In this document: positions 44,805 to 57,367 of the stretch, one piece after another
How the letters are laid out: the number at the start of each line of letters is the position of its first letter
Position numbering within the stretch: position 1 is the stretch's first letter
Assembly: GCA_021847835.1 (NCBI GenBank)
Contig: JAJZPR010000013.1
Span: 1 to 61,876, forward strand
DNA length: 61,876 nt
Direction: 5' to 3'
From: Pseudomonadota bacterium
Lineage (GTDB): Bacteria > Pseudomonadota > Gammaproteobacteria > Burkholderiales > Thiobacillaceae
Program-made: the position numbers and the translations under genes
Notes under the pieces: model-generated
Told to the model about the DNA's origin: nothing
Databases searched by the model: none
The model's input: only the letters and a program-made list of their open reading frames with translations

Positions 44805-46183
44805 TATGTTTCCCCTTTGATGAGTTGCATGGCGGCAGCCTCGTCCCAGCCGCTTTTCGCCACTTTCAGCACGGCCATGCCCTCGTCGGCCATGACCGCC
44901 ACTTCCCTTACCCCGGCCAGCGCCGCCAGCTCGCTTTTCAGCAGCGCGGCGCGCGCCTCGTCCAGTCCTTCCACACGATACATGCGGGTGCGCACTGCAG
45001 GCGGGGTGCGCATGCCCAGCGCCATCAGCAGCCAGGCCGCCATCAGCGCGCCGCAAAAGGCGAACAGCGCCGCAAAACCATATTGCTGCGCCAGCCAGCC
45101 GCCGGCGGCACCGCCGGCAAATAACCCCAGCGCCTGGGCGGTATTGTAAACCCCCATGGCCGTTCCTTTGGCACTGGCCGGCGCCAGCCGGGAAATCATC
45201 GAAGGCAGGCTGGCCTCCAGGATGTTGAAGGCCACGAAATAGGCCAGCAGCGCCGCCGCCAGACCCCACAGCGAGTGCTGCACGCCCATCAGGCTCATCT
45301 GTGCCGCCAGCATCAGCGCCACCGAGCCGATGAACACCGGTTTCAGCTTGTCACGCTTCTCTCCGATGATGATGGCCGGCGCCATCAGCAGGAAGGACAG
45401 CAGCAGCACCGGCAGGTACACCCACCAGTGATGGTCGGCCGCCAGGCCCGCGCCTTGAACCAGCATCACCGGCACCGCCACGAACATGGCCATCTGCGCG
45501 GCATGCAGCGCGAAAATGCCGTAGTTGAGGCGCAGCAGTTGAGTGTCGCGCAGCACGTCGGAGAGTTTCGCGGGGCTGGCCTCGGCGTCGGCATGGAAGT
45601 GCGTGTCGGCAGGATCGGGCACATAGTTGCGGATCACCCAGATCGCGGCCAGCGCCAGCACCCCGGTCAGCGCGAAAATGCCCGGCACGCCGATGGCGTT
45701 GTTCAGCACCGGCCCCAGCACCAGCGACAGCGCGAAGGTCGCGCCGATGCTCATGCCGATCACGGCCATCGCCTTGGTGCGGTGCTCCTCGCGGGTGAGG
45801 TCGGCCAGCATCGCGGTGACCGCGGCGGAAATCGCCCCCGCGCCCTGGATCACGCGGCCGGCGATCACCCAGTAAATGTTGGTGGCAAAGGCCGCGACGA
45901 AGCTGCCCAGGGCAAACACGACCAGCCCGAACACGATCACCTTCTTGCGCCCGATGCGGTCGGACAGCATGCCGAAGGGCAGTTGCAGCAGGCCCTGGGT
46001 CAGGCCGTAGGCGCCCAGCGCCATGCCAACCAGGAAATGGTCATTCCCGCCCGGCAGGGTGGGGGCATAAAGCGCGAACACCGGCAGGATGAGAAACATG
46101 CCCAGCATGCGCAGGCCGAAAATCGAGGCCAGGCCAATGGTGGCGCGCTTCTCGGCGGGGTTCAGTTTGTCGGGGATTTCCAA
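44804..46183 (-). CDS. MFS transporter
   Basis: This 459-residue major facilitator protein has 12 predicted membrane segments and the loop motif [16 protein letters not shown] (about 71-86), followed by a C-terminal cytosolic domain of about 70 residues ([16 protein letters not shown]...). Start is a TTG; no ATG was found nearby. The substrate is unknown, and a drug or sugar efflux role is likely. It is divergent from uvrA. Confidence 0.85.
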   Translation of the reverse strand: MEIPDKLNPAEKRATIGLASIFGLRMLGMFLILPVFALYAPTLPGGNDHFLVGMALGAYGLTQGLLQLPFGMLSDRIGRKKVIVFGLVVFALGSFVAAFATNIYWVIAGRVIQGAGAISAAVTAMLADLTREEHRTKAMAVIGMSIGATFALSLVLGPVLNNAIGVPGIFALTGVLALAAIWVIRNYVPDPADTHFHADAEASPAKLSDVLRDTQLLRLNYGIFALHAAQMAMFVAVPVMLVQGAGLAADHHWWVYLPVLLLSFLLMAPAIIIGEKRDKLKPVFIGSVALMLAAQMSLMGVQHSLWGLAAALLAYFVAFNILEASLPSMISRLAPASAKGTAMGVYNTAQALGLFAGGAAGGWLAQQYGFAALFAFCGALMAAWLLMALGMRTPPAVRTRMYRVEGLDEARAALLKSELAALAGVREVAVMADEGMAVLKVAKSGWDEAAAMQLIKGET

Positions 46184-46246
46184 GGCGGGAGTTAAATCGC
46201 GAAATGCCTTATATTAACAGGTTGCTTTGGCCTTACAGATGCCCAC

Positions 46247-49084
<2,838 letters not shown>

Positions 49085-49250
49085 GGCGCACAGCCCTCAC
49101 CCCTCCCTCTCCCGGAGGGAGGGGGAAACGCCAGCCCCAACGAGTCCAGCAGGCAAACGAAAAGCCGTCCAGTCTGGCGGCTTTTCATGCAAAAGTGCCG
49201 GGTGAAAATGCATCCGAGCCCGGCCCGTCAGCCCCACACAGCCAACAGGG
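49085..49250. other. Intergenic region after uvrA
   Basis: No gene was found. A ccctctcccggagggaggg hairpin (about 49105-49123), related to the GC-rich repeats, is followed by the probable uvrA terminator (49160-49185). Confidence 0.6.
49160..49185 (+). terminator. Probable uvrA terminator
   Basis: aaaagccg (49160-49167) pairs with cggctttt (49178-49185), with two more pairs after a bulge, followed by tcatgc. It is a compact hairpin ending in T residues. Confidence 0.6.
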
Positions 49251-49278
49251 TTGATATTCCGGCTCAAAGGCCTATAAC
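49251..49278 (+). promoter_or_regulatory. Probable sigma-70 promoter for a 66-residue gene
   Basis: TTGATA (49251-49256) and TATAAC (49273-49278) are 16 bp apart, 30 bp before a start codon with a very strong ribosome binding site (aaggaggt, 49293-49300). Confidence 0.6.
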
Positions 49279-49307
49279 ACATTCTTCCTTTGAAGGAGGT
49301 CAGTGAC

Positions 49308-49508
49308 ATGGAACTTAGAACACACAGAAATGGCGGCGACGCCTCACTCCAGGCGGTAGCCGCTGCCTGGGCGAAAGAGGACCACAACTTTCCCATGAGC
49401 GAATCCGATCTGGACAAGCATACGGTTGCGTTCGTCCAGCGCATGAAAGCCTCGTCGGAAAAAGCGGGGCCGGCAAAGCCAGACCCGCGGAATATCCATC
49501 AGGGCTAG
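49308..49508 (+). CDS. Small hypothetical protein, 66 residues
   Basis: The start is supported by aaggaggt 7 bases before ATG, a clear promoter and a terminator directly after the gene. The product is soluble and charged, without membrane segments or known motifs: MELRTHRNGGDASLQAVAAA, then WAKEDHNFPMSESDLDKHTV and a Lys/Pro-rich tail. It is probably a well-expressed single gene. The function is unknown and I do not recognise the family. Confidence 0.7.
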   Translation: MELRTHRNGGDASLQAVAAAWAKEDHNFPMSESDLDKHTVAFVQRMKASSEKAGPAKPDPRNIHQG

Positions 49509-49551
49509 CCCAGCGAAAGATATCGGCACCCCGACAAAAAACCGAAAACCG

Positions 49552-49580
49552 ACAAAGCCGCTCCCGCAGAGCGGCTTTGT
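49552..49580. terminator. Bidirectional terminator
   Basis: acaaagccgctc (49552-49563) and gagcggctttgt (49569-49580) form a perfect 12-bp stem with a 5-nt loop between a plus-strand and a minus-strand gene. The T tract (tcattttgg on the plus strand) is short. Confidence 0.75.
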
Positions 49581-50236
49581 CATTTTGGCCGGCCATGTCG
49601 CCGCTGCAAAAGACGCACAGCGGCAACGATCAGCGCGATGGCAACGACCAGGGCATAAGGCGCGAAGCGGTTGACCGTTGCCGCCCAGTCGCTGAGCTCG
49701 TTCAGCAGCAGCGCCCAGATGCCGATGGCGATGTAGGTCGATGCCAGCACGACGGCGATGTTGACCCAGGGGCGCAGCCCGATCAAGAAGCCGATGATGG
49801 AACCCACCACCGGTCCGGTCATCCAGAACGGCACGAACACGAAGACAAACAGGCCCGCGATGCCGAACTTCTTCACCATGCCGCCGCGCGATTCGGCGGC
49901 CAGGTGCATGCGGGTGAAGAAAGGCTGCAAGGCAGGAAACCGGATCATTTTCCGCCAGCTCAGCGCAAACAAGGGATACACCACCAGGACCTGAATGGTT
50001 TCGACCAGCATGTTGAGCGGCACGACCTGGGCATGGCTGTAGCCGTGCGCGTAGCCAAAGCTCATGCCGGCGGCACGGCCGATGATGAGGTTGAGCCCGG
50101 TCATGGCCGCGTAGGCAAGCACGCTGTCCGGATACAGATGCCAGCCGACGCCGAACGCCCCAAGCATCAACACGGCCAGTGTTACGCCCACCCCCAGGAT
50201 GCGGCCTTCGGCGCCGTCGAAAAGTTTGTCAGTCAT
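49580..50236 (-). CDS. Small multidrug export family membrane protein
   Basis: This 218-residue inner-membrane protein has about five hydrophobic segments (about 14-32, 38-55, 78-95, 128-160 and 165-210). The GIAGLFVFVFVPFWMTGPVVGSIIGFLIG segment is typical of the putative small multidrug export family (PF06695). The transported substrate is not known. It is convergent with the 66-residue gene and has a standalone look. Confidence 0.75.
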   Translation of the reverse strand: MTDKLFDGAEGRILGVGVTLAVLMLGAFGVGWHLYPDSVLAYAAMTGLNLIIGRAAGMSFGYAHGYSHAQVVPLNMLVETIQVLVVYPLFALSWRKMIRFPALQPFFTRMHLAAESRGGMVKKFGIAGLFVFVFVPFWMTGPVVGSIIGFLIGLRPWVNIAVVLASTYIAIGIWALLLNELSDWAATVNRFAPYALVVAIALIVAAVRLLQRRHGRPK

Positions 50237-50267
50237 TACAATGGCAAGGACAAGAGTTCATGCCTCG

Positions 50268-51248
<981 letters not shown>

Positions 51249-51523
51249 GGGGAAGTCCTTATCAGAAATTCGTGGGCAGAAACCCAAACCGGGCAAACGC
51301 CGCGGCTGCACATTTTCTTTCATCCGGCCGGACGGCGGGCATTTCCGCTGACATGGCCGCAAGTCTATAAGAACAATTACCTAGCCGGATAAGCATTCAC
51401 CCTACTTTTAAAATGGTTTTTGTGCGCTAGGCTGCCAGAAGCATTTCCGGAGTGGCCAAGCCCGATGATACAGCCGTGCGTCAGGGCATCGCGGGGCGGT
51501 TCCAGCATTAGGAGCAGACAGAT
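51249..51523. other. Intergenic region before the orphan epsilon subunit gene
   Basis: No coding region is recognised. The ribosome binding site aggag lies 9 bases before the next ATG. A clear promoter could not be assigned. Confidence 0.5.
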
Positions 51524-51955
51524 ATGGCGATGACCATGCATGTGGATGTGGTAAGCATCGAGGCCTCGATCTTTTCCGGCCTGGCGGAATGCGTCGTCGC
51601 CCCGGCGGAAATGGGAGAGGTCGGCATCTACCCCGGCCATGCGCCCCTGCTCACCCGCCTCAAGGCCGGTGTCGTGCGGCTGAAGCTTCCGCACCAGCCG
51701 CAAGAACACGTCGTTTACGTCTCGGGAGGCATGCTGGAAGTGCTGCCGGGTGGCGTAAGCATTCTTTCCGACCTCGCCATCCGCGGCAAGGATGTGGAGG
51801 AAGGAAAACTGGAAGAGGAAAAGCGCAAGGTCGAGGAAGCCGCGCGGAACCGGCTCACCGCCCTGGAATATGCCAGGCTCGAAATAGAACTGGCCAGGGC
51901 CTTACGCCTCACGCCCGGCCTCGAGAAAATCCGCCATGGCGGAAAGGGACTTTGA
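51524..51955 (+). CDS. atpC: Orphan F1 ATP synthase epsilon-subunit homologue
   Basis: This 143-residue protein has the complete AtpC fold: an N-terminal beta sandwich (MHVDVVSIEASIFSGLAECVVAPAEMGEVGIYPGHAPLLT, ending with the YVSGGMLEVLPGGVSILSD strands) and a C-terminal two-helix region (EEGKLEEEKRKVEEAARNR). Normally atpC is the last gene of the atp operon, but no other ATP synthase gene is adjacent. It is followed by a stress-protein gene and a sulfate-exporter group. Whether it replaces the usual epsilon or has another role is unknown. Confidence 0.85.
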   Translation: MAMTMHVDVVSIEASIFSGLAECVVAPAEMGEVGIYPGHAPLLTRLKAGVVRLKLPHQPQEHVVYVSGGMLEVLPGGVSILSDLAIRGKDVEEGKLEEEKRKVEEAARNRLTALEYARLEIELARALRLTPGLEKIRHGGKGL

Positions 51956-52007
51956 ATCGGGCCGGGCATTGCGGCCAGGCGTTGCATTTCAGCATGAGGG
52001 AGGCTTC

Positions 52008-52430
52008 ATGAGCAGAAAAATACTGGTCGCGACGGACGGCTCGGCCGAATCTGACCGGGCGCTGGACAGGGCGGCCGAGGTGGCCGCCAGGGAAGGCGCG
52101 GAATTGCTGGTGATCAACGTCGCGGAGGATTTCTGTCCGGTGGGGCTGGTCGAAATCGATTGCGAAACGGTCGCGGCCATCATCCGCAAGGAATCGGAAG
52201 GCATCCTGAACGCCGCCATGAAGCGGCTGGAAGGAAAGGGCGTCAAGGCCCAGGCGCGCATCGAGCACGGCTCGCCGGCGGAGGCGATCGTCGAGGCGGC
52301 CAGGCAGGCAGGCGCGGACGAAATCCTGATCGCGGCGCACGGCAAGCACGGCATGAAAAAGCTGGCCCTGGGCAGCGTGTCGGCCCGGGTGGTCGAATGG
52401 GCGCCCTGCACGGTAAGTGTCGTCAAGTAA
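52008..52430 (+). CDS. Universal stress protein, UspA family
   Basis: This 140-residue protein has the Usp pattern: KILVATDGSAESDRALDRAAEVA, VVDDH-like FCPVGLVEI and the ATP-binding GKHGMKKLALGSVSARVVEWAPCTVSVV at the C-terminus (GX2GX9GS/T). It likely binds ATP. It begins 52 bp after the epsilon-subunit gene with gaggg/agg before the ATG. A second Usp gene lies at 54059. Confidence 0.9.
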   Translation: MSRKILVATDGSAESDRALDRAAEVAAREGAELLVINVAEDFCPVGLVEIDCETVAAIIRKESEGILNAAMKRLEGKGVKAQARIEHGSPAEAIVEAARQAGADEILIAAHGKHGMKKLALGSVSARVVEWAPCTVSVVK

Positions 52431-52451
52431 TCGCCAGACCAAGGAGAGATC

Positions 52452-52607
52452 ATGTCCGAAAAATCCGACTACGAAGCCAAGGCACAGGAAACCTTTTCCG
52501 CCGAGCGCAAGGAAGACTTTTTTGTCCTGGTGTTGTCCGCCATTGCCGTGGTGCTGGTGATGCTCGGCTGGATCGACAAGGACACCATCAAATCGCTGTT
52601 TTTCTGA
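52452..52607 (+). CDS. Small single-pass membrane protein, 51 residues
   Basis: The ORF reads MSEKSDYEAKAQETFSAERK, then a single hydrophobic helix (EDFFVLVLSAIAVVLVMLGW, about 21-40) and a short IDKDTIKSLFF tail. A strong ribosome binding site (aaggagag) precedes the ATG, and the gene sits 27 bp before the transporter gene. It is too short for automated calls but clearly positioned, and may be a transporter subunit. I do not know a family name. Confidence 0.75.
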   Translation: MSEKSDYEAKAQETFSAERKEDFFVLVLSAIAVVLVMLGWIDKDTIKSLFF

Positions 52608-52634
52608 ATCCACTTTATAGCGGAGGGGCCTGAC

Positions 52635-54011
52635 ATGGCTGGCGGAGGAATTGGCGTCGATTACAGTTTGAAGGGTCTGCCCGGCATGCTGCCGGGCTTG
52701 CTCGTGTGTTTCCTGCTGGGCTGGCTGGCCCTGCAATGGGACGCCAGCATCCACCAGTGGTCGCGCGAGCACAAGGCAGCCGAATCGATCCTGAAGGATG
52801 CGAAACCAGGCGAAGCCTTTCTCCCATACGATGCCTACAAGAAGGAAAAGCAGGAACGCTTCGCCGGAAAACAGGCGGAATATCAGGCAAAGCTCGAGGC
52901 GCACCAGGCCGCGCTGGCGCAGGCGGCGCCCGCCGAGGCGAAAAAGCTGAAAGCGCCTGAAAAACCCAAGAAGCCCACCATCCTGAAACAGGCCGATTAC
53001 GAGCGGGTGGTACAAGACAAGGCCATACCGGGAAAGCTCTCCTTCGGCAATCTCATGATCGAGCTGCAGCTCACCTACGTGGCGGTACTGCTGCTGGGGG
53101 GCATGCTGATCCGCAACACCGTCGGGCTGCCCGATGTCCTAAAGGCCGGCACCGTCGCCGCGCGCCCCCTGATCAAGCCCGGCATCGTGATACTGGGTGC
53201 GTACTACCTGTGGTCCAACGTGCTCAAGGTGGGCGTCTTCGGGCTCGTCATGGTGCTGCTGTTCGTCCTGGGCACCGCGGTGCTGATTTCGTACTGGGCG
53301 CGCAAGTCCAAAGTGGACGACGGGCTGGCCGGCCTGATGTCCGCCGGCGTGGGCGTGTGCGGCGTTTCCGCCGCGGTCGCCGTGGCGCCGGTGGTGAACG
53401 CCAGGCCGCGCGACTTCTTCTACGCCATCGGCACCATCCTGCTGTTCGGCACCGTGGGCCTGTTCACCTTCCCCTACATCGGCCAGGCCCTCGGCATGAG
53501 CCAGCCGGTGTTCGGCGCGTGGGTGGGGACGGCGGTGCTGAATACCGCCCAGCTCGTGGCGGCCGCATCGTGGTATGGGCATGAATCGCTGCTGACCGCC
53601 AACATCATCAACATCGTGCGCGTGAGCTTCATTCCGCTGATCGTGCTGTGGGCGATTCTTTTCTACGTGGTCAAGCCTGCCGCCGCCGCGGGCGGTTCCA
53701 GCGAAAAAATCAACGCCTGGCAGGTGGTCAAGGACAAGTTCCCGATCTTCATTCTCGGCTTCTTCGTCATGGTGACGCTCAACGAGTTCGGCGTCTTCAC
53801 CCCGGAACAGCGCGACGTTCTCGGCAAGGAACTGCTCAAGGTGTTCTTTGCCGTCGGCTTCGCCGGCGTGGGCCTCAACATCGCCTTCGACGATCTCAGG
53901 AAGGCGGGCGGAACGGCCTTCATGATCGGCTTCATCTCGGCCACCCTCAAGGCAGTGCTGGCAGCGGCAGCCGTGATGGCGATCGGCACGGCATTTTTCT
54001 CGGTGCACTAG
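52635..54011 (+). CDS. Putative sulfate exporter family transporter (YeiH type)
   Basis: This 458-residue membrane protein has about ten hydrophobic segments and a soluble insertion of about 90 residues (about 45-130) rich in Lys, Glu and Ala between the first and second segments. The later core contains GLPDVLKAGTVAARPLIKPGIVILGAYYLW, AVAPVVNARPRDFFYAIGTILLFGTVG and FAVGFAGVGLNIAFDDLRKAGG, as in YeiH-like exporters. It may export sulfate or sulfite formed during sulfur oxidation; this is inference. Confidence 0.85.
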   Translation: MAGGGIGVDYSLKGLPGMLPGLLVCFLLGWLALQWDASIHQWSREHKAAESILKDAKPGEAFLPYDAYKKEKQERFAGKQAEYQAKLEAHQAALAQAAPAEAKKLKAPEKPKKPTILKQADYERVVQDKAIPGKLSFGNLMIELQLTYVAVLLLGGMLIRNTVGLPDVLKAGTVAARPLIKPGIVILGAYYLWSNVLKVGVFGLVMVLLFVLGTAVLISYWARKSKVDDGLAGLMSAGVGVCGVSAAVAVAPVVNARPRDFFYAIGTILLFGTVGLFTFPYIGQALGMSQPVFGAWVGTAVLNTAQLVAAASWYGHESLLTANIINIVRVSFIPLIVLWAILFYVVKPAAAAGGSSEKINAWQVVKDKFPIFILGFFVMVTLNEFGVFTPEQRDVLGKELLKVFFAVGFAGVGLNIAFDDLRKAGGTAFMIGFISATLKAVLAAAAVMAIGTAFFSVH

Positions 54012-54058
54012 CGGGCGCCGCGCCAGGGTTGGCGGTTCATGCATGAAGAAAGCCTGAC

Positions 54059-54508
54059 ATGGCGATCGGCAAATTGCTGCTGCTCACCGATGGCGAATCC
54101 CATACCGCCAAGGCCGAGTCCTACGCGCTCACGCTTGCAGCGGCACTGTCCGCGGAACTGGTGGCCCTGTACGTGGTGGATCCGTTTCTCAAGCGCTTTA
54201 CCCACGAAATCTATGCCGTCAACCGCGACGCCTGCCGCGCCCACCTGGACGATGCGCTTGCGGCTGAGGGCGAAGCCGGCCTGGCTCGCTTCGCGGACAA
54301 GGCCCTGTCGGCGGGCGTGGCCGTCACGACGCGGATACGCTACGGCCCGCCGGAACGGGTGGTGGCCGACGAGGTCGCGGCCGACGGCTACGATCTGGCG
54401 ATCCTCGGGGCGAAGCCCCTGGAGAACCGGTGGCGGCGCTTCGAGTCCCGCAAGCTGCCGGAACGGATACTGCGCAAGGTCGATTGCCCGCTGCTGGTGG
54501 TGAAATAG
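54059..54508 (+). CDS. Universal stress protein, UspA family
   Basis: This 149-residue Usp homologue starts MAIGKLLLLTDGESHTAKAESYALTLAAALSAELVALYVVDPF, with the GAKPLENRWRRFESRKLPERILRKVDCPLLVV end. The usual ATP-binding GX2GX9GS is degenerate in this copy (GAKPLENRWRRFES), so it may not bind ATP. It follows the sulfate exporter by 47 bp and is followed by a membrane protein gene. Confidence 0.85.
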   Translation: MAIGKLLLLTDGESHTAKAESYALTLAAALSAELVALYVVDPFLKRFTHEIYAVNRDACRAHLDDALAAEGEAGLARFADKALSAGVAVTTRIRYGPPERVVADEVAADGYDLAILGAKPLENRWRRFESRKLPERILRKVDCPLLVVK

Positions 54509-54511
54509 CGC

Positions 54512-55081
54512 ATGGCCTTCAAGACCTCGATGCCGCTCGCCCTTCCCCGCGCCCAAACGATGGATTTCTTCCGCAAGCCGGACACCTGGTTCCGGCTCAA
54601 TCCGGAATGGGAAGTGCGCAGGCTTGCAAACGCGCACGCGTTCGCCGAGGGCGCCGAATTCGGGCTGGAAGTATGTTATGACCGCAGCGGGGTCGAGGCG
54701 ACGTACCGCGGAAAAACGGAAGAATGGAAGGAAGGGGAAGGCTTCAGCCTCCTGCTCGACGGCGACCCGCAGCGCCGCATCCGGCTGACCCTCGCGGGCG
54801 AAGGAAAAACCGCGAGCGCGCTGGTTTACGAAGAGCTGGGGGAGGCCCCGTTGGAGCCGCGCCAGCAGACCGAGCGGGTGCTTTGGCTAAAGAGCACCGC
54901 CGACTACCTCGTCATCGCCAGCCGACGGAAATGGCGCTGGCGCGCGTTGCGCTTTCTCATCGACAAACTGTGGCTGCGCCTCAGCCCCATGGGCAGGCGC
55001 GTGGTATTTTTGGTGCTGGTGCTGGAATTCGCCGGACTGCTATTGCTGATCGGCCTGCTGGCAATACAGCGCTGGCTGTAG
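54512..55081 (+). CDS. SRPBCC-like protein with C-terminal membrane anchor
   Basis: This 189-residue protein has an N-terminal START/SRPBCC-like segment (FFRKPDTWFRLNPEWEVRRL, about 19-38), a beta-rich middle and one C-terminal transmembrane helix (about 162-186, VVFLVLVLEFAGLLLLIGLLAIQ). It may bind a hydrophobic ligand at the membrane face. It starts 3 bp after the Usp gene and ends the atpC-to-here run. The assignment is low. Confidence 0.6.
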   Translation: MAFKTSMPLALPRAQTMDFFRKPDTWFRLNPEWEVRRLANAHAFAEGAEFGLEVCYDRSGVEATYRGKTEEWKEGEGFSLLLDGDPQRRIRLTLAGEGKTASALVYEELGEAPLEPRQQTERVLWLKSTADYLVIASRRKWRWRALRFLIDKLWLRLSPMGRRVVFLVLVLEFAGLLLLIGLLAIQRWL

Positions 55082-55204
55082 GCGCCCTGCCCTTGCATCC
55101 CGCGAAGCGCCGCCATGCGCGGGCCGGGCGACGGCCAGGGTTTCCAGGGCCTGCCTCGCCACGCCGTTCCACGCAATGGCGAGACAGAAACCTCTGGCGC
55201 CCTC

Positions 55205-55684
55205 TCAACTCTTGATTTCGCCCATGGCGCTTTGCAGGTAGTTCTGCAGGCCCATCTGCCCGATGAGATCCTGCTGGGTCTCGAGGTAATCGATGTGCTC
55301 CTCGGTGTCTTCGAGGATGTCGGCGAGGATTTCGCGCGAGACGTAGTCCTTGACCGATTCGCAGTAGGCGATGGCCTCGACGTAGAGCTTGTGGCCGCCC
55401 TGCTCCAGCTTCAAGTCGCCGGCGATGCACTCGAGCACGTTCTCGCCGATCAAGAGCTTGCCCAGGTCCTGCAGGTTGGGCAGGCCTTCCAGAAACAGGA
55501 TGCGCTCGATCAGCTTGTCGGCGTGGTGCATTTCCTCGATGGATTCCTCGTACTCGTGCTTGCCGAGTGCAATCAGGCCCCAGTTCCTGTACATGCGCGC
55601 GTGCAGGAAATACTGGTTGATGGCGGTAAGCTCCACCGTCAGGGCCTTGTTCAGATACTGGATGACTTTCTTGTCGCCTTTCAT
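55205..55684 (-). CDS. bfr: Bacterioferritin
   Basis: This 159-residue four-helix protein closely follows E. coli Bfr. The heme-ligand methionine is in the [18 protein letters not shown] region (Met52 position), and ferroxidase residues at Glu18, Glu51, His54 and later Glu/His ([11 protein letters not shown]) are all present. It stores iron in a 24-mer shell. It is adjacent to hemP and to feo genes, in an iron-related neighbourhood. Confidence 0.96.
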   Translation of the reverse strand: MKGDKKVIQYLNKALTVELTAINQYFLHARMYRNWGLIALGKHEYEESIEEMHHADKLIERILFLEGLPNLQDLGKLLIGENVLECIAGDLKLEQGGHKLYVEAIAYCESVKDYVSREILADILEDTEEHIDYLETQQDLIGQMGLQNYLQSAMGEIKS

Positions 55685-55798
55685 GGTTTTCTCCTGAAAA
55701 AAACAGCCCCGCGCAGGCCGTTGGCTGGGAGAATCATTTGGCTAGTTGGCGCACGGGAAAGCAAATTTTAGGCTACGCAGAGTCATTCGCAAACCGGA

Positions 55799-55978
55799 TC
55801 ACTTGGTCAGGATCAGCTTATTGTCGCGGGTCTGCCGCAGCAGATAACGCTGACCGCCATGCAGAATCACGAGCTGCCTGCCGTCGCGCAGCAGTTCCCG
55901 GCTTTCCACCGCATGCACTGCTGCATGTTTTATTTCCACTACTTTCAGCGTGGGTTCACAGGTTTGGTTTTGTTCCAT
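55799..55978 (-). CDS. hemP: Hemin uptake protein HemP
   Basis: This 59-residue protein has the HemP C-terminal signature: VESRELLRDGRQLVILHGGQ, then RYLLRQTRDNKLILTK. It is a small basic protein usually found at heme-uptake loci in proteobacteria. Here it stands alone beside bfr (114 bp) and upstream of no heme transporter gene. Its start is preceded by a gaaaccacgat-type region. Confidence 0.85.
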   Translation of the reverse strand: MEQNQTCEPTLKVVEIKHAAVHAVESRELLRDGRQLVILHGGQRYLLRQTRDNKLILTK

Positions 55979-56020
55979 GATCGTGGTTTCCCGAATGGCC
56001 GGCGCCAGCCATGCGCATCG

Positions 56021-57262
56021 TCAGAACATGTAGCCGACGCCGAGGTTGAAGCCGTTCTGGTTCTTGCCGTCGTCGTTGTCCTGCACCTGGTAGTCGGCCT
56101 TGAGCACCACATCGGGGTGCGGCCAGAAATTCACGCCGAAGTCGATCTGCTTCTTCTCGCTGCCGGTGTCGTCGCCTGCCTTGCTGTCCCACAGGTTGTA
56201 GCGGGCAAACACGCCCCACTGCGGGCTGAGCTTGAACGAAGGCTCGACGTACCAGCCCAATTGTTTATCGGCGCCGATCGCCGCCGGTCCGCTGCCGTCC
56301 AGGTCCCACTGCGCGTACAGGGCCTTGAGCGCGAAGGGGCCGCGATTGAAGACGCCGTGCACTTCGTACAGGTTTGCGCTGCCGGCGGTGGCGTCGGCAC
56401 CCTGGGTGATGTCGCTCTGGTGCTGGAAGCTCCCGCCGATTTCCACGCCGGGCAGCCCGGTCCACTTCAGGCGCGCGGTGTAGGCAAGGTTGTCGGCCTT
56501 GGCCTCGCTGGTCTTCTGGCGGCCGGCGCGCGGCGTGTAGCCCTTGGCCGCGCTGGTGGCGAGGCCTTCGTGGATGGCGAGGTCATAGCCGAAGCCTGCA
56601 CCCAGATTTCCCGAGAGCGCCGCACCGCCCGCCCACCAGGTGGCGGGGATGATGTCCTTTTCGATCGGGTTGCGCTCGACGCCGTAGAACACCGGCGGCT
56701 CGTGGGTTTCATTGAGCAGGCCGACCGGGATCATGAACAGGCCGGCCTTGGCGCGATGGTCGGCATTGAGGTCGAACTCGACGTAGGCCTGTTCGAGCTC
56801 GATCTCGCCTTTCTTGCCTTCGCCCGCGATGCTGTGCTCGAGTTCCAGTTCCGAGAAGAAGCGGGTGCGCTCGTTGAAGGTATGGCCGAAGAACAGCACG
56901 AAGCGGTGCAGGTCGAATTCGTCCTTGTCGGAGGCGCCGCCCTTGCCGTCGAGATTGTTGTAGTGCAGTTCGCCATAGCCGCCGATGCGGGTGTTCTCGG
57001 CCCAGGCCGCCGCCCCGGAAGGCGCGGCGTCCGCGGCTTTTTGCGCCTGTTCGCTGGCGGCCGCGGCCTGCTCGCCGGTTTGCCTGAGTTTGGCCTTGAG
57101 TTCGCCGTTCTCCGCTTCCAGCGCGTTCATGCGCGCTTCCAGCGCCTTGAAGCGCGCTTCCATGCCCATGTCGGCGCTGGCGGGCAGGGCCGTTGCGGAA
57201 AGCGCCGCCATCAGGGCGGCGGAAAGCGCGGTACGCGCGTAAATCTTGCTTGTTTTGCTCAT
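56021..57262 (-). CDS. Outer-membrane porin, phosphate-selective O/P-like
   Basis: This 413-residue protein has a signal peptide (about 1-30, ending PASADM), a short coiled coil (about 32-75, MEARFKALEARMNALEAENGELKAKL) and a beta barrel ending in Phe (GVGYMF). Segments such as GGYGELHYNNLDG, DLHRFVLFFGHTFNERTRFFSELELEHS and EQAYVEFDLNADHRAKAGLFMIPVG are typical of the O/P family. The substrate is not deducible. It lies downstream of feoBA after a 105-bp gap. Confidence 0.85.
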   Translation of the reverse strand: MSKTSKIYARTALSAALMAALSATALPASADMGMEARFKALEARMNALEAENGELKAKLRQTGEQAAAASEQAQKAADAAPSGAAAWAENTRIGGYGELHYNNLDGKGGASDKDEFDLHRFVLFFGHTFNERTRFFSELELEHSIAGEGKKGEIELEQAYVEFDLNADHRAKAGLFMIPVGLLNETHEPPVFYGVERNPIEKDIIPATWWAGGAALSGNLGAGFGYDLAIHEGLATSAAKGYTPRAGRQKTSEAKADNLAYTARLKWTGLPGVEIGGSFQHQSDITQGADATAGSANLYEVHGVFNRGPFALKALYAQWDLDGSGPAAIGADKQLGWYVEPSFKLSPQWGVFARYNLWDSKAGDDTGSEKKQIDFGVNFWPHPDVVLKADYQVQDNDDGKNQNGFNLGVGYMF

Positions 57263-57367
57263 GGTTTCTCCAGTCAGTTAATGGGCTGGCTGGCTGAGCA
57301 ATTCGCTGGGCTGGCTGGCGGTTGAAAAATCTTGTTCAGGGCGGGCTGGTGCCCGGCAGGCGGCGCA

